DNA of 64,000 nt from Micromonospora violae (GTDB taxonomy: Bacteria > Actinomycetota > Actinomycetes > Mycobacteriales > Micromonosporaceae): positions 1,054,001-1,118,000 of the forward strand of contig NZ_SHKK01000001.1 in the NCBI RefSeq assembly GCF_004217135.1. The letters run 5' to 3'. How positions within the stretch are numbered: the first letter of the stretch is position 1; each line of letters begins with the position of its first letter. Below the pieces are notes generated by a model. The model did no database searches. It was not told where the DNA came from and saw only the letters and a list, made by a program, of their open reading frames with translations. The position numbers and the translations under genes are program-made. Shown in pieces: positions 1 to 10,902 of this stretch.

Positions 1-2316
1 ACCGCCGACTTCGTGGTGCTCGCCGGGATCGCCGGGCTGCGCTGGGACGACGTGGACGCGCAGCGCACCCCGACGCTGTGGCGGATGGCCCAGGACGGGT
101 CGATCGGCTCCCTGTCGGTGCGCTCCGCGCACCGGCCCACCTGCCCGGTGGACGGCTGGTTGACACTGGGCGCGGGCAGCTTCGCCGCGTGGAACGGCAG
201 CCGGTCGGGCGATGGTTGCCCGGCGACGGCGGTGACGGTGGAACAACCGGACGGCATCGGCGCGAACCTGCCCGACCAGGAGAGCGTGGTCCAGTACAAC
301 CAGCAGCGGCTGCCCTGGGGTGCCCTGCCCGGTTCGCTGTCGGAGTCGGTGCGGTGCTCGGTTGCGGTGGGTCCGGGCGCGGCCGTGGCCGCCGCCCGGC
401 CGTTCGGCCGCGTCGACCGGTACGCCTCGGCGCTGCCGGCCGACCCGCGGCCGCTGCTCGGCTCCTGCGTGCTGAGCATCGTCGACCTCGGCACGGTCGA
501 GGGGGACGATCCGGCGACCCGGGCCGAGCAGGCCCGCGCGGCGGACGCCGAGCTGGCCCGGGTGTTGGCGGCGCGCCCACCGCGGTCGTTGGTGCTGGTC
601 GCGGGGATCTCCGACACCACCCAACCGGCCCGGCTGCACGTGGCCGTGGCCGACGGGCCGGGCTGGGAGCGGGGGTGGCTCACCTCGGCCAGCACCGGCC
701 GCGACGGGTACCTGCAACTGGTCGACCTCGCGCCGACCGCTCTCGCCGCGCTGGGCCGGCCGATGCCGGAGCGGCTCTTCCTCGGCCGTCCGGCGCTCAG
801 CACCGGCGGCCGTCCGACCGACCTGGCCGAGGCCATCAACGCGCCGGCCAACGCCGACCGGGAGGCGGCCGCCCAGCGCTCTGTCTCCGGTACGTTCTTC
901 GCGTTGCTCGCCGGGGTGCAGGTGCTGCTGGCGCTCGCGATCCTGCCGCTGCTGCGCCGGGCCCGCCCACACGCCGGCCCGACCGGCCCGACGAAGGTTC
1001 CCGAGCGGATCCTGACGGTGACGGAGCTGCTGCTGGTCGCCGCGGCGTTGACGGTGCCGGCGGCGCTGCTGGCCGAGGCGGTGCCCTGGTGGCGCGGCGA
1101 GCACCCCGGGTGGATCTTCGCGGGTGTGACCGCGCTGCTGGTGGCCGCCGGCACCGCGGCGGTGCGGTTCACGCCCGGCTACGCGGGCACTCTCGGGCCG
1201 GTCGGCGCGGTGGCCGGCCTCACCACGCTCGTGGTCGGGCTGGACGTGCTCACCGGGGCCCGCCTTCAGATCAACAGCGTGGTCGGCTACTCCGCGTTGC
1301 AGGGCGGCCGGTACGCCGGGCTGAGCACGGTGGGGCTGGGCGTGTTCCTCGCCGGCGCGCTGCTCACCGGCGGTTGGTTGGCGCAACGGGTGCACCGCGG
1401 CTGGCGGCCGGCGGTGATGGTGGCGGTGGGTGGTCTCGCCGTGGTGGTGGTCGGCAGCCCGTACCTGGGTGCCGATCCGGTCGGCGCGATCGCGCTCACC
1501 GCCGGGGTGAGCGTCGCCGCTGTGATCAGCGCCGGCGGCTGGTTGACGATCAGCCGGCTCGCCTGGGCCACCATGGCCGCGTTGGCGGTCGGCATCGGGT
1601 TCGCCGTGGTGGACCTGCGGCGTCCGCCGGCCGAGCGGGGCAGCCTGGGCCGGTTCCTCTCCGCGTTCGGTGACGGCACCGGCGGGTTCGCCGTGCACCG
1701 GTCCAGTACGGAGAACTTCGAGACGCTGGTCAACAGCCCGCTGACGGTGCTGGCGGTGGCCAGCGGGTTGCTGGTGTGGTTCGCCCTGTTGCAGCCGTGG
1801 GGTGGGCTGATGCGGCTGTGCGGCATCTACCCGGCGATCCGGGCCGCGCTGGCCGGCACGGTGGTCGCCGCGGTGCTCGGTGGGGTCCTCGACGGCGCGG
1901 CACTGGACGTGATGGGCGCTGCCGCCGCCCTGGTGGTGCCGCTGGCCGCCCTGGCGTCGCTGCGGGTGCTCGGGCACGCCGCGGACCGGACCCGCCCGGT
2001 AGCGGGCCGCTCGCGCGTCAACGGCGCCGACGACGACTCGGGGTCGGGCGGGGTCGGCCCGGTCGCCGGGGATGACGGCCCGACCGACGGCGGTGGGCCA
2101 CCGGGCGCGGTGCACCCACGTCCGATCAGCGGTCCGCCCGCGAGCGCACCGGCGAAGCTCGCGCAACCGGCACCCGAGACGCCGGGCGACCGCCCCGGGG
2201 ACGCCGACGAACCGGCCGACCCGACGGCGAGCCGGTCGACGTCGGACGCCGCGCCGACGGCGCCCGTACCGCCCCGGCAGGTCTCCCGATCATCGACGGA
2301 GGTTGCCGCGTCCTGA
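1..2316 (+). CDS. Polytopic membrane protein with alkaline-phosphatase-like N-terminal domain (5' partial)
   Basis: The reading frame is open from base 1, so the true start lies upstream of the window. The first ~280 residues are soluble and resemble a degenerate alkaline-phosphatase/phosphodiesterase-type fold (start FVVLAGIAGLRW, later LVDLAPTALAALG). About ten hydrophobic segments follow between residues ~295 and 660, for example around FFALLAGVQVLLALAILPLL. A Pro/Ala/Asp-rich, probably disordered tail of ~110 residues closes the protein. Proteins of this layout sit upstream of pyrG in Micromonosporaceae; the function is unknown to me. The 163 bases to pyrG contain a GTG-rich stretch but no clear terminator. 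Confidence 0.8.
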   Translation, partial: TADFVVLAGIAGLRWDDVDAQRTPTLWRMAQDGSIGSLSVRSAHRPTCPVDGWLTLGAGSFAAWNGSRSGDGCPATAVTVEQPDGIGANLPDQESVVQYNQQRLPWGALPGSLSESVRCSVAVGPGAAVAAARPFGRVDRYASALPADPRPLLGSCVLSIVDLGTVEGDDPATRAEQARAADAELARVLAARPPRSLVLVAGISDTTQPARLHVAVADGPGWERGWLTSASTGRDGYLQLVDLAPTALAALGRPMPERLFLGRPALSTGGRPTDLAEAINAPANADREAAAQRSVSGTFFALLAGVQVLLALAILPLLRRARPHAGPTGPTKVPERILTVTELLLVAAALTVPAALLAEAVPWWRGEHPGWIFAGVTALLVAAGTAAVRFTPGYAGTLGPVGAVAGLTTLVVGLDVLTGARLQINSVVGYSALQGGRYAGLSTVGLGVFLAGALLTGGWLAQRVHRGWRPAVMVAVGGLAVVVVGSPYLGADPVGAIALTAGVSVAAVISAGGWLTISRLAWATMAALAVGIGFAVVDLRRPPAERGSLGRFLSAFGDGTGGFAVHRSSTENFETLVNSPLTVLAVASGLLVWFALLQPWGGLMRLCGIYPAIRAALAGTVVAAVLGGVLDGAALDVMGAAAALVVPLAALASLRVLGHAADRTRPVAGRSRVNGADDDSGSGGVGPVAGDDGPTDGGGPPGAVHPRPISGPPASAPAKLAQPAPETPGDRPGDADEPADPTASRSTSDAAPTAPVPPRQVSRSSTEVAAS

Positions 2317-2452
2317 GCGCCGGGCCTCGTCCGGATGGCCCGGAGGTGTCGTAGCCGGGGTGCGGCCTGCGGGTACCCGCCCGGGAGGTGTTACCGTCGA
2401 ATCCCGTGGATCGCGTGATCACGTTGCTGATCAAGCACGGCGGTCTGCATGA

Positions 2453-4231
<1,779 letters not shown>

Positions 4232-4304
4232 GCGAGCGCGGCGGGCGGACCGGCAGGCTCGGTGCGGCGTCCCGCGTCGTCGCCGAGCGCGGCGAGGCGG
4301 CGGC

Positions 4305-4910
4305 GTGAGCGAGCGGGAGCACCGCTACGAGGTGCGGTCCCGACAGGAGCGGTACCGGGGGCGGATCTTCGACGTGGTCACCGATGAGGTGACCATGCCG
4401 GGCGGTGGGACCGGGCTGCGTGACCTCGTCCGGCACGTCGGGGCGGTGGCCGTGGTGGCGCTCGACGACGCCGGTCAGGTGGTGCTGATCCGGCAGTACC
4501 GGCACCCGGTGGGGCGGCACCTGTGGGAGCTGCCGGCCGGCCTGATGGACGTCTCCGGCGAGGAGTTGCCGGCGGCGGCGCTGCGGGAGTTGGCCGAGGA
4601 GGCCGACCTCACCGCCGGGCGGGTCGACGTGCTGGTCGACCTGCACAGCTCGCCGGGGTTCACCAACGAGATCGTCCGGGTGTTCCTGGCCCGGGATCTC
4701 GCCGACGTGCCGGTCGACGAGCGGCACGAGCGCCACGACGAGGAGGCCGACCTCCAGGTCGTCCGGATCGACCTGGACGAGGCGGTCGCCATGGTCCTGG
4801 CCGGTGAGATCACCAACGCGTCCGCGGTGGCCGGGCTGCTGGCCGCGGCCCGCGCCCGGGACACCGGTTTCACGTCCCTGCGCCGGGCGGACGCGCCGCT
4901 GCCGCGCTGA
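4305..4910 (+). CDS. Nudix hydrolase, ADP-ribose pyrophosphatase type
   Basis: The 201-residue protein contains a complete Nudix box from GLMDVSGEELPAAALREL to AEEADL (pattern GX5EX7REUXEEXGU), which binds the metal and the diphosphate. The SSPGFTNE segment after the box is typical of ADP-ribose pyrophosphatases, which cleave ADP-ribose to AMP and ribose-5-phosphate. Substrate choice is inferred from this family resemblance. It lies directly after pyrG, as in mycobacteria. The start is GTG at 4305. The leader between pyrG and this gene contains GAGCGAGCG repeats common in Micromonosporaceae intergenic DNA. The gene ends at a strong hairpin. Confidence 0.92.
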   Translation: MSEREHRYEVRSRQERYRGRIFDVVTDEVTMPGGGTGLRDLVRHVGAVAVVALDDAGQVVLIRQYRHPVGRHLWELPAGLMDVSGEELPAAALRELAEEADLTAGRVDVLVDLHSSPGFTNEIVRVFLARDLADVPVDERHERHDEEADLQVVRIDLDEAVAMVLAGEITNASAVAGLLAAARARDTGFTSLRRADAPLPR

Positions 4911-4948
4911 GCGTCGACGCCGGTCCCGCCGGCGAGGGAGTACGCGCG

Positions 4949-4980
4949 AAGGGGCCCCGCGGTCAACCGCGGGGCCCCTT
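4949..4980. terminator. Bidirectional intrinsic terminator
   Basis: A perfect 14-bp stem (AAGGGGCCCCGCGG and its complement) closes on a TCAA loop. It lies between the convergent Nudix and TM2 genes, so it can end both transcripts. Confidence 0.85.
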
Positions 4981-4992
4981 TCGCTGTCTGGT

Positions 4993-5268
4993 CTAGGAGT
5001 CGCGCAGCGGACGGCCCTGCGCGTCCGTGCCGCCGTTGACCAGGATGAGGATGCCGTCGATGACGCCCCAGAGAGCGCCGAAGCCGCAGGTCGCCAGGCT
5101 CACGATGAGCTGGAGAACGGCGATCTTGGTGTGTCCGGTATAGAACCGACCGGCGCCGAAGGTGCCGAGCAGAATGCCGAGGAGACCCGCAACGATCTTG
5201 GTCTTGTCGGAAACGCCCTGGGGATACCCCGGCTGGGGGTACCCGGGCTGGTACGGAGGAGTGGTCAT
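4993..5268 (-). CDS. TM2 domain membrane protein
   Basis: A 91-residue protein with a Pro/Tyr/Gln-rich N-terminus (TTPPYQPGYPQPGYPQ). The TM2 domain follows, with two hydrophobic helices (IVAGLLGILLGTFGAGRFY and IAVLQLIVSLATCGFGALWG) and the family FGAGRFYTG and DGILILVNG motifs. TM2 proteins are small inner-membrane proteins of unclear role. The ATG at 5268 fits the family N-terminus; an in-frame ATG at 5280 would add four residues. It is transcribed away from ald. Confidence 0.88.
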   Translation of the reverse strand: MTTPPYQPGYPQPGYPQGVSDKTKIVAGLLGILLGTFGAGRFYTGHTKIAVLQLIVSLATCGFGALWGVIDGILILVNGGTDAQGRPLRDS

Positions 5269-5344
5269 GGGCGGACACATTAGTGATCCACTCGCCGGCT
5301 GTCCGCACCGGTACCCGGCAGATGGGACGATAGAGGTGGAACAT

Positions 5345-5412
5345 TGTCCTGACGGCTGAGGCGACCATGCACCGCCGACCCCGGCCGGGTGCCCTGACAG
5401 ATCGTCAGGACA
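5345..5412. promoter_or_regulatory. Inverted repeats in the ald upstream region
   Basis: CCTGAC-AGATC-GTCAGG at 5393-5409 is a perfect 6-5-6 palindrome. A further TGTCCTGAC half at 5345-5353 mirrors GTCAGGACA at 5404-5412. The region lies between divergent TM2 and ald genes, 150-220 bases before the ald start. A regulator site (alanine dehydrogenases are often controlled by Lrp/AsnC or PucR-type regulators) is inference only. Confidence 0.4.
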
Positions 5413-5561
5413 GCCGCGCAGCGGATGTCACTGTGCTGGCTCACGGCGGCGCTGGGCGCGCCTAGACTGCCGCCGCGGGACGGGTGTACCGCGGTGGCAA
5501 AGGGGCCGCCGCGGCACTGAGCAGTCGGGGGTGAGCAGCCCCGAAGAGAGGTGTCTGCATC

Positions 5562-6677
5562 GTGAAGGTCGGAATCCCACGCGAGGTCAAGAACCACGAG
5601 TACCGCGTGGCGATCACGCCAGCGGGCGTCAACGAGTTCACCCGCAGCGGCCACCAGGTCTTCGTCGAGTCCGGCGCCGGGGTTGGCTCCAGCATCACCG
5701 ACGAGGAGTTCGCCGCCGCCGGCGCGAAGATCCTCGCCACCGCCGACGAGGTCTGGGAGACCGCCGAGCTGGTGCTCAAGGTCAAGGAGCCGATCGCCGA
5801 GGAGTACCACCGGATGCGCGAGGGGCAGGTGCTCTTCACCTACCTGCACCTGGCCGCCTCCAAGGAGTGCACCGACGCGCTGATCGACCGCAAGGTCACC
5901 GGCATCGCGTACGAGACCGTCGAGCTGCCCGACCGGTCGCTGCCGCTGCTCGCCCCGATGTCCGAGGTGGCCGGCCGGCTCGCCCCGCAGGTGGGCGCCT
6001 TCTACATGATGCGTACCGGCGGTGGCCGCGGTGTGCTGCCCGGCGGTGTCTCCGGCGTGTACGCCGCCAAGACCGTGGTCATCGGCGCCGGCGTCTCCGG
6101 CATGAACGCCGCCGCGATCGCGCTGGGTCTGCAGTCCGAGGTGCTGCTGCTGGACAAGAACGTCGCCCGGCTACGGCAGGCCGACGCGATCTACCGGGGC
6201 CACCTGCAGACCGTCGCCTCCAACGCGTACGAGGTCGAGCGGGCCGTGCTCGACGCCGACCTGGTCATCGGCGCGGTGCTGGTGCCCGGCGCGAAGGCCC
6301 CGACGCTGATCTCCAACGAGTTGGTCTCCCGGATGAAGCCGGGCAGTGTGCTGGTCGACATCGCCATCGACCAGGGCGGCTGCTTCGAGGACTCGCGCCC
6401 CACCACGCACGCCGACCCGGTCTACAAGGTGCACGACTCGATCTTCTACTGCGTCGCGAACATGCCCGGCGCGGTGCCGAACACCAGCACGTACGCGCTG
6501 ACCAACGTCACCCTGCCGTACGCCCTGGAGCTGGCCAACCAGGGCTGGCGCGAGGCGCTGCGCAACGACCCGGCCCTCGCCCTGGGCCTCAACACCCACG
6601 CCGGTCAGGTCACCTACGGCCCGGTCGCCGAGGCGCACGGCATGGACGTGCTCCCGCTGTCCGACGCACTGGCCTGA
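5562..6677 (+). CDS. ald: Alanine dehydrogenase
   Basis: NAD-dependent interconversion of L-alanine and pyruvate plus ammonia, cytoplasmic and usually hexameric. The 371-residue length is standard. The N-terminus [18 protein letters not shown] is the family signature. Lys75 (in KVKEP) and His96 (in YLHLAA) match the known substrate-binding and catalytic residues. The Rossmann nucleotide site is [13 protein letters not shown] near residue 171. The start is GTG at 5562, preceded by GAGAGG. The XerD-like gene follows with almost no gap. Confidence 0.97.
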   Translation: MKVGIPREVKNHEYRVAITPAGVNEFTRSGHQVFVESGAGVGSSITDEEFAAAGAKILATADEVWETAELVLKVKEPIAEEYHRMREGQVLFTYLHLAASKECTDALIDRKVTGIAYETVELPDRSLPLLAPMSEVAGRLAPQVGAFYMMRTGGGRGVLPGGVSGVYAAKTVVIGAGVSGMNAAAIALGLQSEVLLLDKNVARLRQADAIYRGHLQTVASNAYEVERAVLDADLVIGAVLVPGAKAPTLISNELVSRMKPGSVLVDIAIDQGGCFEDSRPTTHADPVYKVHDSIFYCVANMPGAVPNTSTYALTNVTLPYALELANQGWREALRNDPALALGLNTHAGQVTYGPVAEAHGMDVLPLSDALA

Positions 6678-6715
6678 ACGGTGGCGGGCTGACCGGCGGC
6701 ACGGACTCCGCCGGC

Positions 6716-7681
6716 GTGGGTGGCGCACCCACGCCGGCGCTGCGCCGTGCCGTTCGCGGCTACCTCGACCACCTGACCGTCGAACGTGGCCTGTCGGCGA
6801 ACACGCTCGCCTCGTACCGTCGGGATCTGGACCGCTACCTGGCGACCCTGGTCGACGCCGGCGTCGCCGACCTCGCGTCGGTCGGTGCCGGCCTCGTCGA
6901 GTCTTACCTGGCGCGGCTGCGCGCCGGCGACGACGGACACCCACCCCTCGCCGTCTCCTCCGCCGCCCGCGCGGCCAGCGCCGTTCGCGGCCTGCACCGC
7001 TTCGCGCTGCGCGAGGGCCTGGCCAGCGCCGACCCGAGCCGCGACGTCCGCCCGCCCACCCCACCCCGGCGGCTGCCCCGGGCGCTACCGGTCGACGACG
7101 TGGTCCGGCTCCTGGAGACCGCCGGCCCGATCACCGCGACCGGCGACGACGCGCCCCTCGCGCTGCGCGACCGGGCGCTGCTGGAATTCCTGTACGGCAC
7201 CGGCGCGCGCATCTCCGAAGCGACCGGCGCCGCCGTGGACGACCTCGACACCGACGAGGGCACGGTGCTGCTGCGCGGCAAGGGCGGCCGGGTGCGGCTG
7301 GTGCCCATCGGCGGGTACGCCGTCGACGCCGTCCGCGCCTACCTGGTCCGGGCCCGCCCCGGGCTGGCCGCCACCGGCCGGGGCACCCCGGCGGTGTTCC
7401 TCAACGCCCGCGGCGGCGCGCTGTCCCGCCAGGGCGCCTGGGGCATCCTGCGCCGTGCCGCCGCCGGGGCCGGGCTGCCCGTCGACGGGCCCGCCGCCGT
7501 CTCCCCGCACACCCTGCGCCACTCGTACGCCACCCACCTGCTCGACGGCGGCGCCGACGTCCGGGTGGTCCAGGAACTGCTCGGGCACGCCTCGGTGACC
7601 ACCACCCAGGTCTACACCCTGGTCACCGTCGAGCGGCTGCGCGAGGTGTACGCCACCGCCCATCCACGCGCGCGGGGCTGA
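6716..7681 (+). CDS. xerD: Tyrosine recombinase, XerD type
   Basis: Chromosome-dimer-type site-specific recombinase of ~321 residues. The N-terminal SAM-like DNA-binding domain includes [16 protein letters not shown]. The catalytic residues are visible: Arg in [10 protein letters not shown], Lys in [11 protein letters not shown], the HTLRH box, the late His in [11 protein letters not shown], and Tyr in VYT. The start is uncertain. GTG at 6716 is the first standard codon in frame after ald; translation could instead start at CTG 6674, which overlaps the ald stop. The gene order ald-xerD-parA-scpAB is conserved in actinobacteria, so this is the core Xer protein and not an island integrase. Confidence 0.92.
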   Translation: MGGAPTPALRRAVRGYLDHLTVERGLSANTLASYRRDLDRYLATLVDAGVADLASVGAGLVESYLARLRAGDDGHPPLAVSSAARAASAVRGLHRFALREGLASADPSRDVRPPTPPRRLPRALPVDDVVRLLETAGPITATGDDAPLALRDRALLEFLYGTGARISEATGAAVDDLDTDEGTVLLRGKGGRVRLVPIGGYAVDAVRAYLVRARPGLAATGRGTPAVFLNARGGALSRQGAWGILRRAAAGAGLPVDGPAAVSPHTLRHSYATHLLDGGADVRVVQELLGHASVTTTQVYTLVTVERLREVYATAHPRARG

Positions 7682-7860
7682 ACCGGTCGGGGTCGGTGCC
7701 GACACGCCGGCCGGGTGCCGAACCCCCTGCTGGTCGGTGGCGTACAGTCGGCATCGGCGCGGACCTCCTGGAGCGACACGACCGGGGTGCGCAGCGGCGC
7801 CGCGAAGGACGTCGGACGGCTCCGACGCCGGGTGGGTCGTCGGGAGGGGGCAACGAGCAC

Positions 7861-8784
7861 ATGGCTGGCAACGGTGACCGTGCCGAGACCTGGACGTCGG
7901 AGCTCCGCGAGCAGCAGGCCACGCTCGGTGCGGACCTGGGTCCTGCGGACCCGGCTGCCTACACGATGCGCAAGCCCATTCCCGAGCCGATGCCCACCGA
8001 CCGGCACGGCCCCGCACGCATCATCGCGATGGCCAACCAGAAGGGCGGCGTCGGCAAGACCACCACCACCATCAACCTGGGCGCGGCCCTCGCCGAATAC
8101 GGCCGCAAGGTGCTGCTGGTCGACTTCGACCCGCAGGGCGCCCTCTCGGTGGGGCTGGGAGTCAACCCGCACAACCTCGACCTGTCCGTCTACAACCTGC
8201 TCATGCAGGACGACGTGACCGCCGAGGACGTCCTGATCAAGACCGACGTGGCGGGTCTGCACCTGCTGCCCGCCAACATCGACCTCTCCGCCGCCGAGAT
8301 CCAGCTCGTCAACGAGGTCGCCCGGGAGATGGCCCTGGCCCGGGTCCTGCGCACGGTCCGCAAGGAGTACGACTACATCCTGATCGACTGCCAGCCGTCA
8401 CTCGGCCTGCTGGCGATCAACGCGCTGACCGTCGCGCACGGTGTGCTCATCCCCCTCGAATGCGAGTTTTTCAGCCTGCGCGGTGTGGCGCTGCTGCTGG
8501 ACACCATCGACAAGGTCCGCGAGCGGCTCAACTTCGACCTGGAACTCGAAGGCATCCTCGCCACCATGTACGACAGCCGCACCACGCACTGCCGCCAGGT
8601 GTTGCAGCGGGTGGTGGAGGCGTTCGGCGACAAGGTCTACCAGACGGTCATCACCAAGACGGTGAAGTTCCCCGAGTCCACCGTGGCCGGTGCCCCCATC
8701 ACGACGATGGACCCGGCGTCCTCCGGGGCACGTAACTACCGTCAGCTGGCCCGCGAGGTGATCGCCGCCCAGTCGGAGCGGTAG
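7861..8784 (+). CDS. ParA/Soj-family ATPase
   Basis: Deviant Walker A ATPase of 307 residues (KGGVGKTTTTINLG), with VLLVDFDPQG and YDYILIDCQPS as the later ATPase motifs. Such proteins move or position DNA. This is the second, ScpAB-linked ParA of actinobacteria and has no ParB beside it. The start is ATG at 7861, chosen for the GGGAGGGGG ribosome-binding site at 7840-7848; a longer frame upstream has no such site. A ~55-residue polar N-terminal extension precedes the ATPase domain. It runs into scpA with a 23-base gap. Confidence 0.93.
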   Translation: MAGNGDRAETWTSELREQQATLGADLGPADPAAYTMRKPIPEPMPTDRHGPARIIAMANQKGGVGKTTTTINLGAALAEYGRKVLLVDFDPQGALSVGLGVNPHNLDLSVYNLLMQDDVTAEDVLIKTDVAGLHLLPANIDLSAAEIQLVNEVAREMALARVLRTVRKEYDYILIDCQPSLGLLAINALTVAHGVLIPLECEFFSLRGVALLLDTIDKVRERLNFDLELEGILATMYDSRTTHCRQVLQRVVEAFGDKVYQTVITKTVKFPESTVAGAPITTMDPASSGARNYRQLAREVIAAQSER

Positions 8785-8807
8785 CCGGAACGCCCGGTGC
8801 CCGCCTC

Positions 8808-9845
8808 GTGGACTACGGTCGTCCGGTGACCGCGCCACCCCTCGACCCACCCGAGACCGCCGCCGCGGCCGTGGTCGACGGTGTGCAGCCCGCCGACCCC
8901 GCTGCCACCGGGTTCACGGTTCGGCTGGCCAACTTCACCGGCCCGTTCGACCTGCTGCTGCAACTGATCGGCAAGCACAAACTCGACGTCACCGAGGTGG
9001 CCCTGCACACGGTCACCGACGAGTTCATCGCCTACATCCGGGCCATGGGCGACAACTGGGACCTGGACGAGGCCAGCGAGTTCCTGCTCATCGCCGCGAC
9101 CCTGCTCGACTTGAAGGCGGCCCGGCTGCTGCCCGCCGCCGATGTGGAGGACGAGGCGGACCTCGCCCTGCTGGAGGCACGGGACCTGCTCTTCGCCCGC
9201 CTGTTGCAGTACAAGGCGTACAAGGAGGCGGCGGCGCACATCGCCGAGCTGGAAGCCGTCGGTGGCCGGCGTTACCCGCGCGCGGTCAGCCTGGAGCCCC
9301 GCTACGCCGAGGCGCTGCCCGACCTGGTGCTCGGCATCGGCCCCCAGCGGCTGCTGAAGCTGGCCGTGAAGGCGATGACCCCGAAGCCGGTGCCGGAGGT
9401 CTCCATCGCCCACGTGCACATGGTCCGGGTCAGTGTCCGGGAACACGCGGCCATCCTCACCGCCCGGCTGCGCCGGGCCGGCACGGCCACGTTCTCGCTG
9501 CTCTGCGCCGACTGCGAGGCCACCCTGGAGGTGGTGGCCCGGTTCCTCGCCCTGCTGGAGCTGTACCGGGAGGGTCTGGTCTCCTTCGTGCAGGAGCAGG
9601 CCCTGGAGGAGCTGACCGTCCGCTGGACCGGCCCGGCCGACGGCGACACCGAGCTGCACGTCGACGAGTACGCCGGAACCCCGGCCGACGACCCGGAGCC
9701 GGCGGGGGTTGCGGTTGCGCCGGCGGCGGGTGGGCCCGCGCCGGCGCGGATTGCGCCTGAACCGGCGGGCATTGGGTTCGGGTCGGTGGGGGAGGCCGGC
9801 GGGCCGGACGGGACGGAGACGACGGAGGGTGCGCGGGATGAGTGA
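8808..9845 (+). CDS. scpA: Segregation and condensation protein A
   Basis: Kleisin subunit of the SMC-ScpAB condensin that compacts and resolves chromosomes. The hallmark N-terminal FTGPFDLLLQLIGKHKLDVT motif is present, followed by the ASEFLLIAATLLDLKAARLL region that contacts the SMC neck. The C-terminal winged helix lies around TATFSLLCADCEAT. A ~70-residue Ala/Pro/Gly-rich tail follows. The start is GTG at 8808; GTG at 8826 is an alternative. Its 3' end overlaps scpB by 8 bases, indicating translational coupling. Confidence 0.95.
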   Translation: MDYGRPVTAPPLDPPETAAAAVVDGVQPADPAATGFTVRLANFTGPFDLLLQLIGKHKLDVTEVALHTVTDEFIAYIRAMGDNWDLDEASEFLLIAATLLDLKAARLLPAADVEDEADLALLEARDLLFARLLQYKAYKEAAAHIAELEAVGGRRYPRAVSLEPRYAEALPDLVLGIGPQRLLKLAVKAMTPKPVPEVSIAHVHMVRVSVREHAAILTARLRRAGTATFSLLCADCEATLEVVARFLALLELYREGLVSFVQEQALEELTVRWTGPADGDTELHVDEYAGTPADDPEPAGVAVAPAAGGPAPARIAPEPAGIGFGSVGEAGGPDGTETTEGARDE

Positions 9846-10902
9846 CGAGGAACGCCGGGATTCGCTGGCCGACCAGGCCGCCGCCTGGGTGCCCCCCTGG
9901 GCCCGCCCTCGCCCGCCCGCCGCTGACCCGTCCGCGTCGCCGGACGAGCCGGCACCGGACACCGACGAACCCCGAGCGGCACCGCCCCGACCGGACGCCG
10001 AATCCGCCGCCGGCCCCGGCGAACCGGACCTGGGCCCCTCTGAGCCAGACCCGGACGGGGTGGCCTCGGGCGAGGTGGACCCTGCGGCGACGGAGTTCGG
10101 TGCGGTGACGCCGCCCACGGCCGAGCGGGAACCCGGCGCGGCGCCGCCGGACCGGGTGGGACCGGACCTGGGTGCGGTGACGCCGCCCACGGCCGGACCG
10201 GATCTCGGCGCGTTGACGCCGGATCGGGCGGGGCCGGACGTCGGCGCGGTGACGGAGGACACGGCGGGGGAGTCGGGCGGCGCTGGGGACGTACCCCGGA
10301 GACAGCCGGCGGGGCGGCGGCGGGCGACGGCCACGCCGGAGCCCGCGCCCGACCTGTCCGACGCCGAGCTGCGCGGCGCGTTGGAGGCGATCCTGCTGGT
10401 CGTCGACGAGCCGGTCAGCGAGCTGGTCCTCGCCCAGGTGCTGGAGCAGCCCGCCGAGCGGGTCGGGCCGATGCTCGACGAGATCGCCGCCGGCTACACC
10501 GCGGCCGGGCACGGGTTCGAGCTGCGCCGGGCGGCCGGCGGGTGGCGGCTGTACACCCGGCCGGAATACGCTACGTACGTTGAGCGGTTCGTGCTGGACG
10601 GGCAGTCCGTGCGGCTGACCCAGGCGGCGCTGGAGACGCTCGCCGTGGTCGCCTACAAGCAGCCGGTGACCCGTTCGCGAATCTCAGCCATCCGGGGTGT
10701 GAACTGCGACGGAGTCATCCGTACGCTGGTTACCCGTGGCCTCGTCGAGGAGTGCGGCACCGAACAGGACAGCGGGGCGTTCCTCTACCGGACCACCACG
10801 TTGTTCCTGGAGAAGCTCGGGCTGAACACCGTCGACGAGCTGCCGCCCCTCGCACCCTTCCTGCCCGACGACGTAGAAGAGCTTGCTGATGCGACCCGAT
10901 AA
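9838..10902 (+). CDS. scpB: Segregation and condensation protein B with long low-complexity N-terminus
   Basis: Winged-helix partner of ScpA in the SMC condensin. The conserved ScpB region starts near residue 175 (DAELRGALEAILLVVDEPVS) and includes TQAALETLAVVAYKQPVTR and IRGVNCDGV. The preceding ~170 residues are Pro/Asp/Glu-rich and carry imperfect repeats of the type PDLGAVTPPTAGPDLGALTP. The usual ScpB is ~180-220 residues, so this 354-residue form is extended. The start ATG at 9838 overlaps scpA. The stop overlaps the pseudouridine synthase start. Confidence 0.93.
   Translation: MSDEERRDSLADQAAAWVPPWARPRPPAADPSASPDEPAPDTDEPRAAPPRPDAESAAGPGEPDLGPSEPDPDGVASGEVDPAATEFGAVTPPTAEREPGAAPPDRVGPDLGAVTPPTAGPDLGALTPDRAGPDVGAVTEDTAGESGGAGDVPRRQPAGRRRATATPEPAPDLSDAELRGALEAILLVVDEPVSELVLAQVLEQPAERVGPMLDEIAAGYTAAGHGFELRRAAGGWRLYTRPEYATYVERFVLDGQSVRLTQAALETLAVVAYKQPVTRSRISAIRGVNCDGVIRTLVTRGLVEECGTEQDSGAFLYRTTTLFLEKLGLNTVDELPPLAPFLPDDVEELADATR

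Noticed and set aside
5531..7681. 716-codon + frame running from upstream of ald into the XerD-like gene
   Set aside because: The part over ald is an Arg/Gly-rich shadow of the ald frame; only the part from about 6716 is a real protein, so this is not a fusion.
8742..10334. 530-codon minus-strand frame over scpA and scpB
   Set aside because: Shadow of the two + genes; the Pro/Gly/Ser repeat content arises from the antisense of the scpB low-complexity region.
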